This document shows positions 1 to 8,855 of a stretch of DNA of 64,000 nucleotides, piece after piece. The number at the start of each line of letters is the position of its first letter. Position 1 is the first letter of the stretch. The position numbers and the translations under genes are program-made. The notes beneath the pieces are model-generated. The model saw nothing but the letters and a program-made list of their open reading frames with translations, searched no databases and had not been told where the DNA came from. The DNA is from Bacteroidota bacterium (GTDB taxonomy: Bacteria; Bacteroidota; JABWAT01): NCBI GenBank assembly GCA_020161835.1, contig JAIUNL010000013.1:1-64000 (forward strand). The letters are read 5' to 3'.

Positions 1-141
1 AAAAAAACCAAATGAAGCTGCCCTCAGAAAGTTAATCTGTGAATTTTGGTTAGAAAGGATCATGAGATTCGACAAAATGACCAGAAGAATCAGAACAAAC
101 TGGTCTTTGAAGCGAAGTATAAATTCAAAAAGGCGCTGCAA
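1..141 (-). CDS. mreC: Rod shape-determining protein MreC, N-terminal part (gene runs off the window)
   Basis: Reading the minus strand from 141 down to 1 gives 47 open codons, beginning LQRLFEFILRFKDQF and continuing through a hydrophobic segment (FVLILLVILSNLMIL) to FLRAASFGFF. This matches the usual MreC start: a short basic stretch, one transmembrane helix, then the periplasmic part. MreC links the MreB filament to the elongation peptidoglycan synthases. The only good start is a TTG at 139-141, preceded by GGAGG (complement of 151-155) at nine bases. It lies 65 bp downstream of mreB on the same strand, the standard mreBC order. The rest of the gene is outside the window. The identification rests on a short segment plus context. 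Confidence 0.8.
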   Translation of the reverse strand, partial: MQRLFEFILRFKDQFVLILLVILSNLMILSNQNSQINFLRAASFGFF

Positions 142-206
142 ACGGGGTATCCTCCGGCTGGGGGAAAATATCTATCAGGTTAGTTGACCGATGGAGGTGA
201 AGATTT

Positions 207-1235
207 TCAGTAACGTCTTGCTTTGAGCAGAACGGCTTTATAACGGTCAATATCTTCAAGAACCCGTCCGGTTCCACGAACGACAGCCGTCAGCGGATCG
301 TCTGCAACGTGGACTGGAAGTCCGGTTTCTTCACGGATTCTTTGGTCAAGTCCACGGATGAGTGCACCACCACCGGTTAACATGATACCACGGTCAAGAA
401 TATCGGCAGCAAGTTCAGGAGGAGTTTTTTCAAGTGCCTGGCGAACTGCAGCAACGATTGCTTCAATGGGCTCATTCAGTGAATCCCGGATTTCAATTGA
501 GTTTACTTCAATGTTTTTCGGATTTCCGGTTACAAGATCCCGGCCTTTAACTGTTACAGATTGTTCTTCTTCAAGCGGAGTTGCACTGCCGATGAGCTGT
601 TTGATATTTTCAGCTGTCTTTTCGCCAACAAGTAAATTGTGATTCCGGCGGAAGAACTGGATAATGGCCTGATCCATTTCATCTCCACCAATTCTGATGG
701 ATTCATCAACCACAATACCTGAAAGTGCGATAACGGCGATTTCGGTTGTTCCGCCACCGATATCAACAACCATATTGCCAACCGGCTGTTCAACATCAAG
801 ACCAATACCAATTGCAGCAGCCATTGGCTCAGCAATCAGATAAACTTCTTTGGCACCGGCGTGTTCTGCTGAATCACGAACTGCCCGTTTTTCAACTTCA
901 GTTACACCAGACGGAACACAAACCACCATTCTTCTGATGGAAGGGAACCAGGAGGTATTTACTTTTCTGATGAACCCTTTTATAAGTTCTTCGGTCATTT
1001 CAAAGTCAGCAATCACACCATCTTTCAACGGGCGGATTGTAACAATATCAGAGTGTGTTTTTTCATGCATCTGCCGGGCTTCTGAACCAATGGCAACTAC
1101 ATTTTTTGATACCCGGTCAATGGCCACGATAGACGGTTCATTCAGAACTACTCCTTTGCCTCTTACATAAAAAAGAGTATTTGCAGTTCCAAGATCAATC
1201 CCGATTTCGGTGGCTAAAAAATCTAAAAATCCCAT
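207..1235 (-). CDS. mreB: Rod shape-determining protein MreB (actin-like)
   Basis: A 342-residue bacterial actin homologue that forms membrane-associated filaments directing lateral wall synthesis. Visible hallmarks are the phosphate 1 loop IGIDLGTANTLFYVRGKGVVLNEPS near the N-terminus, the VVDIGGGTTEIAVI phosphate 2 loop around residues 155-170, and the adenosine motif IMLTGGGALIRGLD near residue 290. Length is normal for the family. The ATG start is followed directly by the short amphipathic MGFLDFLATE segment, expected for membrane contact. It is followed by mreC, so a mreBC shape operon is likely, and it lies 9 bp downstream of purH on the same strand. Confidence 0.97.
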   Translation of the reverse strand: MGFLDFLATEIGIDLGTANTLFYVRGKGVVLNEPSIVAIDRVSKNVVAIGSEARQMHEKTHSDIVTIRPLKDGVIADFEMTEELIKGFIRKVNTSWFPSIRRMVVCVPSGVTEVEKRAVRDSAEHAGAKEVYLIAEPMAAAIGIGLDVEQPVGNMVVDIGGGTTEIAVIALSGIVVDESIRIGGDEMDQAIIQFFRRNHNLLVGEKTAENIKQLIGSATPLEEEQSVTVKGRDLVTGNPKNIEVNSIEIRDSLNEPIEAIVAAVRQALEKTPPELAADILDRGIMLTGGGALIRGLDQRIREETGLPVHVADDPLTAVVRGTGRVLEDIDRYKAVLLKARRY

Positions 1236-1244
1236 TGTAAATCC

Positions 1245-2786
1245 TTAATGTCTGAAATGTCTGATTCCAGTGAATACCATAGTTAAACCGTTTGCATCTG
1301 CAGCGTCAATCACTTCCTGATCACGTACACTTCCGCCCGGTTGGATGACTGCTTTCGCTCCAGCTTTTGCAGCTTCAATTACACCGTCAGAGAACGGGAA
1401 AAAGGCGTCTGAAGCCACAACCGACCCGGCTAATGAAAGTCCGGCTTCCTGTGCTTTCCAAACAGCGACTTTCGAGGAATCAACCCGGCTCATTTGCCCG
1501 GCACCAACTCCCAGTGTTCTCTGATTTCCGCCAAACACGATGGCGTTTGATTTCACATGTTTGACAACCCGCCAGGCGAAAAGCAGGTTTTTAAGTTCCT
1601 GCTCTGTTGGCTGACGTTGGGTCACAACTTTTAAATGTTCAAGTGTTGTCTGATGGTTATCAGGAGTTTGAACCAGATAACCACCGGCAATTGATTTGAT
1701 CTGAAACGGATAGGTTCCCGCAACTTTTTTAATCTGTCTGAGCAAACGTCTGTCCCGTTTTTTCTGCAAAAACTCAAGAACGCCGGGCTCAAAATCAGGT
1801 GCAATAATAATTTCTGTGAAAATATCGTTTATTTTTTCAGCAGTTGCCATATCAAGGGGCTTGTTTACTGCAATTATTCCGCCAAATGGTGCAAGTTTGT
1901 CGGTTTCAAAGGCCAGATCCCACGCCTCAGAAAGGGAAGAAGCACTTGCTACCCCGCACGGATTGGTGTGTTTGATGATGGCAAGTGTAGGTTCTGAAAA
2001 CTCTTCAATCAGTTCAACCGAAGCCTGAACATCAACCAAATTATTGTATGAAAGTTCTTTGCCATGAAGTTTTGTAAATGAGTCTGCAAATTTTCCATAA
2101 ACTGCTGCCGCCTGATGCGCATTTTCACCATATCTGAGGCTTTCAGAAAGTGGAAGTGAAATTTGCAGAAACGGAGCAAAACCTGCCTGAGGCTGGTGGT
2201 GCGTTCTGAAATAATTGGCAATCGCCGTGTCGTAATGGGCAGTGTGAGAAAAAACCTTGACCATCAGGTTGTACCGGTAGGTTTCAGGAAGGTCATTTCC
2301 GTTCTGATCCATCAAAGAAAGAATCTCAGAATAATCTGCAGAATCTACAACCGGCGACGTGAATAGATAATTTTTCGCAGCAGCACGGAGCATTGAAGGA
2401 CCGCCGATATCAATATTTTCAATGGCATCTTCAAGGTGTACACCTGGTTTAGATACCGTTGCTTCAAACGGATATAAATTCACGATTACCAGATCAATAA
2501 CTTTGATTCCGTGTTCGGCAATGATTTCAAGATCTTCCTGACGGTTTTTTCTTGCAAGGATTCCGCCGTGGATTTTTGGGTGAAGGGTTTTTACCCGGCC
2601 ATCGAGCATTTCAGGAAAACCGGTATATTCTTCAACGGCGGTAACAGGAATGCCATTTTCCTTCAGAAGTTTGTAAGTTCCGCCGGTTGATAAAAGTTCA
2701 ACTCCACGCTGATTCAGACCTGCAGCAAATTCAATTATTCCCCGTTTGTCTGAAACTGAAATCAGGGCACGTTCAATTTTCTTCAT
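1245..2786 (-). CDS. purH: Bifunctional AICAR formyltransferase / IMP cyclohydrolase PurH
   Basis: Catalyses the last two steps of de novo IMP synthesis. The N-terminal MGS-like cyclohydrolase domain begins [16 protein letters not shown] with [11 protein letters not shown] and [14 protein letters not shown]. The C-terminal transformylase carries [26 protein letters not shown] and [12 protein letters not shown]. The frame opens further upstream (to 2870), but family alignment supports the ATG at 2784-2786, giving 513 residues. This start overlaps the end of purN by 14 bp, consistent with translational coupling. Two successive enzymes of formyl-folate-dependent purine synthesis (purN, purH) are therefore co-transcribed, with ldcA upstream. 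Confidence 0.96.
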   Translation of the reverse strand: MKKIERALISVSDKRGIIEFAAGLNQRGVELLSTGGTYKLLKENGIPVTAVEEYTGFPEMLDGRVKTLHPKIHGGILARKNRQEDLEIIAEHGIKVIDLVIVNLYPFEATVSKPGVHLEDAIENIDIGGPSMLRAAAKNYLFTSPVVDSADYSEILSLMDQNGNDLPETYRYNLMVKVFSHTAHYDTAIANYFRTHHQPQAGFAPFLQISLPLSESLRYGENAHQAAAVYGKFADSFTKLHGKELSYNNLVDVQASVELIEEFSEPTLAIIKHTNPCGVASASSLSEAWDLAFETDKLAPFGGIIAVNKPLDMATAEKINDIFTEIIIAPDFEPGVLEFLQKKRDRRLLRQIKKVAGTYPFQIKSIAGGYLVQTPDNHQTTLEHLKVVTQRQPTEQELKNLLFAWRVVKHVKSNAIVFGGNQRTLGVGAGQMSRVDSSKVAVWKAQEAGLSLAGSVVASDAFFPFSDGVIEAAKAGAKAVIQPGGSVRDQEVIDAADANGLTMVFTGIRHFRH

Positions 2787-3429
2787 TGTTTTCCAGCAAT
2801 TTAAATTTGTTTCCGGCAATTTCCCATGGCTGAGAGGTGAGAAGTTCAATCGCAATCGGGTACAGTTCATGTTCCATCGTTAAGACCCGTCGTTGAAGGT
2901 CTTCAACAGAATCATCCTGAAGGACAGGAACGGCTTCCTGAAGTACAATCGGACCTTCGTCATAGTTTTCAGTAACAATATGAATCGTCACGCCGGTGAG
3001 TTTACATCCTTTTTCAAGAACAGCTTCATGGATGTGATGGCCCCACATTCCTTTTCCGCCAAAAGAGGGAAGTAAGGCCGGATGAATGTTGACGATACGA
3101 TTTTTGAAGGTATTAATTAAAGATTCCGGCAATTTTTTCAAATATCCGGCGAGACAGATAAGATGAATGTTGTTGTCATTTAACAGACTGATAAGCTGTT
3201 GTTCGTAGGCTTCTGTTGAAGTGAAAAGTTCAGACTTGAGAATGATAAAGGGAATCCCGAGTTTCTCCGCCCGATCCTGGGCACCAATTCCGGATTTGTT
3301 TGAAATAACAAGCTTTCCGGTAGCTTTTGGGTATTTTTCCCGGAAATGTTCTTCCAGATTTTGAAAGTTGCTGCCGCTGCCCGAAACAAAATAGGCGATG
3401 TTTACTGTTTCAACGTTCCAGAGATTCAT
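2773..3429 (-). CDS. purN: Phosphoribosylglycinamide formyltransferase PurN
   Basis: 218 residues. Transfers a formyl group from 10-formyl-THF to GAR in purine synthesis. The protein opens with the Rossmann-like segment [17 protein letters not shown] and has the active-site motif [21 protein letters not shown] (Asn and His of the catalytic set), then [19 protein letters not shown] with the catalytic Asp. The FGGKGM variant of the loop is the form I associate with Bacteroidota-type PurN. The ATG overlaps the TGA of the upstream ldcA gene (ATGA, 3426-3429), and its 3' end overlaps purH by 14 bp, so the three genes look like one operon. Confidence 0.95.
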   Translation of the reverse strand: MNLWNVETVNIAYFVSGSGSNFQNLEEHFREKYPKATGKLVISNKSGIGAQDRAEKLGIPFIILKSELFTSTEAYEQQLISLLNDNNIHLICLAGYLKKLPESLINTFKNRIVNIHPALLPSFGGKGMWGHHIHEAVLEKGCKLTGVTIHIVTENYDEGPIVLQEAVPVLQDDSVEDLQRRVLTMEHELYPIAIELLTSQPWEIAGNKFKLLENNEEN

Positions 3430-4364
3430 GAGTTATAGTCCGAAAAACGAATGGAAAAAGCATTTTTTCGAATGGATAGATGAGCCTGTCCACCAACCGG
3501 AATTGTAATTTTATCTGCAACGTGACCAAAGGGAAATCCGGTTAAGACAGGAATATCAAGCAAATGCCGGATATGCTGAACAACGTGATCCATCGTGTAA
3601 GGAAAGGCAGAGGTTGACGTTGGTTCACAATTGGTGAACTGACCAAATAACAGGGCCTTTTGTTTGCTCAGAATTCCGGCGTGAAAAAGCTGATAAATCA
3701 TTCTTTCAACCTTATAGGGCTCTTCCTGAATATCTTCTATAAATAAAATGCCATCCTGAATGTCTGGCATAACGGGTGTTCCGGTTGCTGAAGCAAGAAT
3801 GGAAAGACATCCACCCCAGATTGTACCGGTCACAAGTTGATTTCGGTAAGGATTAGGTGAATGAATGTTTTCAATGGTGTGACTTTTCTTCGTCATGACT
3901 GACCAGAAATGATCACGGGTAAATGAACTGATTTCTGTCCGCCCAAAATCAGTTGCAGCCATCGGACCCTGAAACGTTACATAATTTTCTTTTGCCAGCA
4001 GAGACAGGTTCAGAAAAGTAAAATCACTGAACCCAACCCAGTTTTGGCGGGAAGCTGCAAGTTTTTCTGTATCCAGTTCACCAATAAGTCTTGAAAACCC
4101 ATATCCGCCACGGGCCGCCATAACCAGTTTAATTTCAGTATTGCGAGCAGTTTGATTGATATCCGTCAGACGTTCAGGGTCAGTTCCTGAAAAATAGAGA
4201 TATTGACCTGATAGATGGGAAGACAGAGTGGTTTTTATACCCATTTGTGAAAAATGCCGTTTGAACAGTTCAATCTGAGTCTGATCTCTGATGAAACCTG
4301 AAGGTGAAAGTACACCCATCTGAACCGGTAGTTTCAATCTTTCAGGAAGCACAAAATCAGTCAA
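3426..4364 (-). CDS. ldcA: LD-carboxypeptidase (peptidase family S66)
   Basis: 312 residues. Removes the terminal D-Ala from tetrapeptide stems during murein recycling. Family signs in order: AARGGYGFSRLI, WVGFSDFTFLNLSL with the presumed nucleophilic Ser, FIEDIQEEPYKVERM with the catalytic Glu, and GFPFGHVADKITIPVGGQAHL with the catalytic His. No signal peptide is visible, consistent with a cytoplasmic enzyme. It is first in a three-gene unit with purN and purH, joined by a 4 bp start/stop overlap. The pairing of a murein-recycling enzyme with purine genes is probably an operon convenience. The 317 bp upstream hold an inverted repeat element and the divergent start of a DUF4905-like gene. 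Confidence 0.9.
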   Translation of the reverse strand: MTDFVLPERLKLPVQMGVLSPSGFIRDQTQIELFKRHFSQMGIKTTLSSHLSGQYLYFSGTDPERLTDINQTARNTEIKLVMAARGGYGFSRLIGELDTEKLAASRQNWVGFSDFTFLNLSLLAKENYVTFQGPMAATDFGRTEISSFTRDHFWSVMTKKSHTIENIHSPNPYRNQLVTGTIWGGCLSILASATGTPVMPDIQDGILFIEDIQEEPYKVERMIYQLFHAGILSKQKALLFGQFTNCEPTSTSAFPYTMDHVVQHIRHLLDIPVLTGFPFGHVADKITIPVGGQAHLSIRKNAFSIRFSDYNS

Positions 4365-4681
4365 CCAGAACTCCGGGGGATTTGCTGTAAAACCTGCAAA
4401 AATAGAATTGACTACCTTCTAAATCAATTTAATGCAGGTGTTTAATTTAATTCATTTCGAGAAAGTCTGAGACATTTGCGACAAACCGTTGTCATTCCCG
4501 CGAAGGCGGGAAATGATAATTCTGCAGAGCAAATCCATGCCTTTTATACTGGATGAGCTTCGCAGGACTTTGTTTTCCCGCCTTCGTGGGAATGACACCA
4601 CGCCCCCGAAACCCTTTTTTCCGTTTCCAAATAGACATTTTAGTTCTAACCCAGCATTTTTACAGTAAATAAGGAATTTAC
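4365..4681. other. Intergenic region with palindromic repeat
   Basis: This 317 bp gap between two divergent genes holds an inverted repeat element at 4491-4596 and shares a 14 bp word (CTGGATGAGCTTCG at 4549-4562) with the complement of 16404-16417. No gene or RNA was recognised. Promoters for both flanking genes must lie here, but I cannot place them firmly. Confidence 0.5.
4491..4596. repeat. Inverted repeat of GTCATTCCCGCGAAGGCGGG type
   Basis: The 21 bp at 4491-4511 and the 21 bp at 4576-4596 are inverted copies with one mismatch, enclosing 64 bp. Each arm is itself partly palindromic (cCCCGCgaaGGCGGG). The same arm sequence occurs twice, inverted, at 54561-54644. The family looks like a non-autonomous interspersed palindromic element, similar to REP/MITE-like repeats common in environmental genomes. 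No coding capacity is visible. Confidence 0.8.
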
Positions 4682-5527
4682 ATGCTTAAATTTTTCAGGA
4701 AAAAAGAACAAAGCCCGCTGTGGGAATTGAAAACACAAGGTGTTATCTGGCGGTTTCTCTTTTCAGCCCAAACCCATATTATTATCGAAGAACGGGTAAA
4801 GGAAGCCAAACAGACCCGCTTTCTTTGTGCGGATATCCGAAACGGACTTCCGGTCTGGCGTGATTTCACCCTTGAAGAGAAATGGTTTACCGGGCTTGAA
4901 AATGTGAGAAATGGAAAAGTATTTCTTCACGGTTATGCAAACCCGAATTTACCCGAACACCTGGGAATTTATACCCTTTCCCTCGAAACCGGTGATCTGC
5001 TCTGGTATGAACCCTCAATGGCTTTTTATCTGGCAACAGATGAATTTCTTATTGCTTATTCACAGGAGAGTCAGGACCGTACTTACTGGCAGCTTGATCA
5101 TGACACCGGTAAAAGAAAAAGTGATCAGCCAATGCTTCCGGGTGAAGCAGAATCTTTGCGTGACCAATCATCTGAAAATGAAGGATTTGAAGATGTAAAA
5201 TGGACAGATAAACTGATTGAAGGTGACCCTTTGTTTTTTGACATGGCATCCCTGGTTTCCAAATTTGAACCTAACCTTGACCCTTCACCCGGTCTGGATG
5301 TTCTTGATCTGGGATCAACGGTAATTTTTGGGTACCATCACCGGAAAAAGCAAAATCAACTTTGCTACTCAATGGCAGTTGTAGACAGCAAGTCAGCAGA
5401 AGTAAAACTCAGCATTCTGCTGGGTGATGATTTGAACGGATTTGCAGGTGATTTGTTTTTATGGAAGGGTGGGCTTTTGCTGGCAGTTAAGGGAAAGAAT
5501 ACGCTGGTTTGTTATCAGGTAAAATAA
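4682..5527 (+). CDS. DUF4905-like protein
   Basis: 281 residues with no signal peptide or membrane segment. Repeated blocks of the type LWELKTQGVIWRFLFS, GLENVRNGKVFLHGYANPNLPEHLGIYTLSLETGDLLWYEP and LVCYQVK suggest a beta-propeller-like fold of quinoprotein/PQQ-like character. The N-terminus and the GI.TLSLETGDLLWYE block resemble what I recall of DUF4905, a family of unknown function found in Bacteroidota and relatives. It stands alone on the plus strand, with its own terminator just after the stop. Function unknown. The family match is from memory and should be tested by a profile search. Confidence 0.7.
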   Translation: MLKFFRKKEQSPLWELKTQGVIWRFLFSAQTHIIIEERVKEAKQTRFLCADIRNGLPVWRDFTLEEKWFTGLENVRNGKVFLHGYANPNLPEHLGIYTLSLETGDLLWYEPSMAFYLATDEFLIAYSQESQDRTYWQLDHDTGKRKSDQPMLPGEAESLRDQSSENEGFEDVKWTDKLIEGDPLFFDMASLVSKFEPNLDPSPGLDVLDLGSTVIFGYHHRKKQNQLCYSMAVVDSKSAEVKLSILLGDDLNGFAGDLFLWKGGLLLAVKGKNTLVCYQVK

Positions 5528-5557
5528 AAAAAGCCCGTCTTTTTGGGACGGGCTTTT
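5527..5557. terminator. Bidirectional terminator
   Basis: A GC-rich stem AGCCCGTC / GACGGGCT (5532-5539 with 5547-5554) is flanked by an A-run on the left and a T-run on the right. It lies between two convergent genes and can serve both. A short CA-rich run follows. Confidence 0.85.
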
Positions 5558-5588
5558 ACACACTCACACACACAACTGAACTATTTTC

Positions 5589-6296
5589 TTATTGACCCTG
5601 AAGTTTGAGGGTATCAGCATTGGCATTTGCCAGAGAATCTTTATAGGCCTGAATACCTTTTTCTGCTGCACGCCCGATTTGTTCTTTACGAATTGAATAT
5701 TTGTATTTATTCGGTGAAATCGGTGCTGATCCCTGAGTGATAAAGGTTCCGAAAGTACCTTCGTTAAAATACATCCACACATCAAAACCAGGTACGAGTT
5801 CATCAATTAACATGGTTTTGTCAACCAGATCATGGGCAGTTTTAGAGTCAAGTGATTTTTCTTTGATCAGATAATCAAGTGCAAGCTGCATGTGAGTCTG
5901 ATTTGCTTTTACCCGGCGGGGTGCAGGAAGTTTGGCTTTCAGTTCGGTTAACTGATCGTTCAGAGACTGAATTTCAGAGTTTTTGTCAACGATTTTTTGG
6001 AGCATGCCACGATAAGAAACGTTTTCTTCTTTATCGAGCATTTCTTTTAATACTTTTTGTTGACCTTCATCAAAACCGAGAGAATCAACTCCGGTAAAGT
6101 TGATTTGCTGACCTGGTTCAACGGTTTGGTTGTATTGTTTAACCAGACCTGAGATATCTCTGTTGATGGTCTGAATTTCAGCGTTTTTCGAGTCAAGCTT
6201 TTGAACAAGCTCCTGAAATTCCTGTACATTTTTGGGTTCTGAAGAACAACCAGCGATGATAAGGGCAAAAGCGGCAATTACGGTTAAAAATTTCAT
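5589..6296 (-). CDS. Lipoprotein with coiled coil, unknown function
   Basis: From the ATG at 6294-6296 this is 235 residues with a lipoprotein signal (MKFLTVIAAFALIIAGC, Cys17). The frame opens 39 codons further, but only the internal ATG gives a signal sequence at the N-terminus. Residues about 25-130 are heptad-rich with two similar segments (LDSKNAEIQTINRDISGL and VDKNSEIQSLNDQLTELK), predicting coiled coil. The C-terminal part (QTHMQLALDYLIKEKSLDSKTAHDLV then VPGFDVWMYFNEGTFGTFITQG) may be a small globular domain that I do not recognise. Likely anchored to an envelope membrane facing the periplasm. Confidence 0.75.
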   Translation of the reverse strand: MKFLTVIAAFALIIAGCSSEPKNVQEFQELVQKLDSKNAEIQTINRDISGLVKQYNQTVEPGQQINFTGVDSLGFDEGQQKVLKEMLDKEENVSYRGMLQKIVDKNSEIQSLNDQLTELKAKLPAPRRVKANQTHMQLALDYLIKEKSLDSKTAHDLVDKTMLIDELVPGFDVWMYFNEGTFGTFITQGSAPISPNKYKYSIRKEQIGRAAEKGIQAYKDSLANANADTLKLQGQ

Positions 6297-6649
6297 TGTT
6301 TTCCTTAGATTTATCAATTTCTGAACAGATAGTAAACAAATCTTATGCCAAAGCCGGATTCTCCCGAACGGAGTCTTATTTTTAGGCATTAGAAATTGCG
6401 AAAGTGGGTTCATTTTTCCCGTGAAAATCCTTCAAAATACAAGTTTTAACCCGGTGAATTTAGTGAAGTTTTATGAAACCAATCTATTCTGACCTGATTG
6501 GCGTGGTTTTAAGAGGTGTTTGGCGAAGCCGGAATAAAAATATAGGAAACCGGGAAAATAATTTTTATTACCGGTCTTGTTAGAGGGATCAGACTTTAAT
6601 TGGGATTTGATTTTAATGGAAATTGTACAGATTTGTAGACACTTTAGGG
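6297..6649. other. Non-coding stretch, nothing firm
   Basis: 353 bp upstream of the coiled-coil lipoprotein and downstream of the M28 peptidase gene, both on the minus strand. I see only a weak spaced inverted run (ACCGG at 6549, CCGGT to 6575). No ORF with plausible coding character and no RNA was recognised. Confidence 0.4.
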
Positions 6650-8239
6650 CTAGTAGGATAGGTCAGATTTGAAAGGCGTTTTTTCCTCACTCAGTTTGGA
6701 CAGAATTAAAAAACAAAGCCGGGTTACTCTTTCAAGTTTGACTTTATTGAGTTTGTCACCGGTATCAGAAAGTCTGTGGTAATCATCTGTTTGGCTGTTC
6801 CGGTTATGATTTTCACCCATTGCATCTGTCAGAAAGAGAACCGGGATGTCCCTTAAAGAAAACGGATAATGATCACTCCGGTAAAAAACATCTCCGGTTA
6901 AACCGGGTTTGTTCAGATTCTGATTTAACGTGAGACCTGCTTTACCGTCAAGAGATTCAATCAGTTTCTTAAATCTTGTACTGAACCGGTTATGTCCAAC
7001 GATCTCGATTGAATCCTGGTTTTCCCGTCCAACCATATCCAGATTAACCATGGCTGTAATTTTTATACCAGATTCGTTTAACTGGCCAGCCAGGGCTGAT
7101 GATCCCAGTAATCCTTTTTCTTCACCGTTGAAGATGGCAAATACAATGGTTTTTTCTGGTTGGATGCCTGCTTTTGCGGCGATTTGAAAAGTTCTGGCAA
7201 GCTCAGCAACAACAGAAACACCAGAGGCATTGTCATCAGCGCCAGAGTAAATGGTTCCATCACTATTTTTTCCCAGATGATCAAGATGGGCACCAACCAA
7301 AATCAATTCATCTTTATTTTTTCCTGGTACCATCCCGATCAGATTTGAAATTGAGACTTCTTTTGTCTTCAGTCTGAGTGATGTCTGAATCGAAAGGGAC
7401 CTGACTGCTTTGGGTAAAACGGCACCCTTCTTTATCAGTAGTGAAAGGTTATTTTCGTTACCGTACAGATCATCGGCCAGGTGTTTACCTGCTGCTTCTG
7501 ATAAAACAAAAACCGGAAGTGATCTGAATCCTGGAAATGAAACCGTATCGTCACTGAGTTCATACTGGTTGGAAGTCAGGTATCTTGATCTTTCTTCAAA
7601 TTCTGAATTTAACGCTGAATCCGGAAGCATCAGAATACCGGCTGCTCCTAACGTTTGGTAGGCAGTCAATTTGGTTATCAGTCCGCCCGGATCTGAAAAA
7701 CGTGGCTTTTTATTCCCGGATGGAAACCCCGGTGCCAGTAAAACCCATTTATTTTTAACCGGACTGTTTAAAAGTTCACTGGCCTGAATTCCGCTTTCCC
7801 TTGACCCGTATCCGTCAAAAATCAGTTCACCCTGATAGGTATAATTCACCTTGTGATCCTGATAAAAAGGCGTATAATCCGTTCCGTATTTTAAATTTTT
7901 CTGACCTGTAAGAAGAAAAGAGGAATCCTGATCGGGGTAACTTATTTTAACACTGAAGGGGTGATACCAGGAATTTAAAAAGGGTGTTAAACCAGCATTT
8001 TTCAGTTTTTTCTGAACCAAAACCGCAGCAGAATCATACTCTGCAGATCCGGTTTCACGGCCAGCGAATTGTTCTGAGGAAAGTTTGACGGCAAGTGAAA
8101 GAACTGAATCACCTGAAATGGCAAGATAACCAGGATTATTTTCCGGATTGGATTTGAGAGCAGGTCCTGAGCAGGAAAAGAAAAGGGCAGAGAAGAAGAT
8201 CTGAGTCCAGATGAAAAAATGTATTTTATTTGAATTCAT
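6650..8239 (-). CDS. M28 family zinc aminopeptidase with PA domain, exported
   Basis: 529 residues from the ATG at 8237-8239, which gives a hydrophobic leader ending SALFFSC (a weak lipobox, Cys23). A PA-type insert lies around residues 130-260 (LITKLTAYQTLGAAGILMLPD). The di-zinc peptidase core follows: GAHLDHLG (His, Asp), SGADDNASG (bridging Asp), FAIFNGEEKGLLGS (catalytic Glu-Glu), NLDMVGRE (Asp) and FYRSDHYPF (His). All five metal-binding positions appear present. It probably trims peptides outside the cytoplasm. The start overlaps the end of the ABC ATPase gene by 14 bp, making it the last gene of a four-gene overlapping operon. Confidence 0.88.
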   Translation of the reverse strand: MNSNKIHFFIWTQIFFSALFFSCSGPALKSNPENNPGYLAISGDSVLSLAVKLSSEQFAGRETGSAEYDSAAVLVQKKLKNAGLTPFLNSWYHPFSVKISYPDQDSSFLLTGQKNLKYGTDYTPFYQDHKVNYTYQGELIFDGYGSRESGIQASELLNSPVKNKWVLLAPGFPSGNKKPRFSDPGGLITKLTAYQTLGAAGILMLPDSALNSEFEERSRYLTSNQYELSDDTVSFPGFRSLPVFVLSEAAGKHLADDLYGNENNLSLLIKKGAVLPKAVRSLSIQTSLRLKTKEVSISNLIGMVPGKNKDELILVGAHLDHLGKNSDGTIYSGADDNASGVSVVAELARTFQIAAKAGIQPEKTIVFAIFNGEEKGLLGSSALAGQLNESGIKITAMVNLDMVGRENQDSIEIVGHNRFSTRFKKLIESLDGKAGLTLNQNLNKPGLTGDVFYRSDHYPFSLRDIPVLFLTDAMGENHNRNSQTDDYHRLSDTGDKLNKVKLERVTRLCFLILSKLSEEKTPFKSDLSY

Positions 8240-8855
8240 CAAGATTGATATGGTCAGGTGAAAGATCAAAATCTTCTTCTTCGTTGGATGCAATGAGGAT
8301 AATACTCTTTTCCTGAACAGCTGGCAGAATACTTCTGACCCAGTTTTTCCCCTGGCGGTCAAGATTCGAAAAAGGTTCATCAAGTAAAAGCAACCGGGGG
8401 TGATGCAGGCATGAGGCAAGGAATTTAATTCGCTGTTTCATGCCCGACGAATAAGATTTGAAAGATTTATTCCAGTCTTTCTGGGTAAACCCGACACCTT
8501 CCATCCAGAATAAAAGTTCATCAGATTCTGCTAAACCCCGGGCATCAAGAGCAAGTTTTAGGTTCTCACGACCTGAAAGTTCACCATAGAGATTCAGTGC
8601 CGGGGCCAGATAACCCATCCAGCGGTGCCGGTTGATTTTTGTGTACTGGTCTAAAGGTTCGAGGTGAATTGATCCTTCTGTTGGGTGAAGTAAATCACCA
8701 GCCAGCCTGAGTAATGTTGATTTACCGCTGCCGTTTTTTCCCCGCACAATCAGGCTGGTACCTTCCAAAACCTGAAAAGTAACAGTTTTGAACAACCGTT
8801 GGCTCCCAAACCGGTGACCCAGGTTTTCTGCAGAAAGTTTAACGGTTGGTGTCAT
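8226..8855 (-). CDS. ABC transporter ATP-binding protein, CcmA-like
   Basis: 209 residues. Walker A GKNGSGKST, ABC signature YSSGMKQR and Walker B LLLLDEPFSNLD are intact. The YLAPALNLYGELSGRENL stretch is typical of the CcmA-type group (heme exporter ATPases) and small ABC ATPases. The usual switch histidine after Walker B is replaced: the segment reads IILIASNEEED rather than ..TH... No membrane permease such as CcmB is adjacent. Start and stop both overlap neighbours (4 bp upstream, 14 bp downstream), so it is translated as part of an operon of hydrolases. The transported substrate cannot be inferred. Confidence 0.85.
   Translation of the reverse strand: MTPTVKLSAENLGHRFGSQRLFKTVTFQVLEGTSLIVRGKNGSGKSTLLRLAGDLLHPTEGSIHLEPLDQYTKINRHRWMGYLAPALNLYGELSGRENLKLALDARGLAESDELLFWMEGVGFTQKDWNKSFKSYSSGMKQRIKFLASCLHHPRLLLLDEPFSNLDRQGKNWVRSILPAVQEKSIILIASNEEEDFDLSPDHINLDEFK

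Noticed and set aside
358-1170. Several open frames on the plus strand over mreB
   Set aside because: They are antisense to a clear mreB and have no recognisable protein character.
2787-2870. N-terminal extension of PurH
   Set aside because: The extra residues overlap the purN coding region and do not match the family start.
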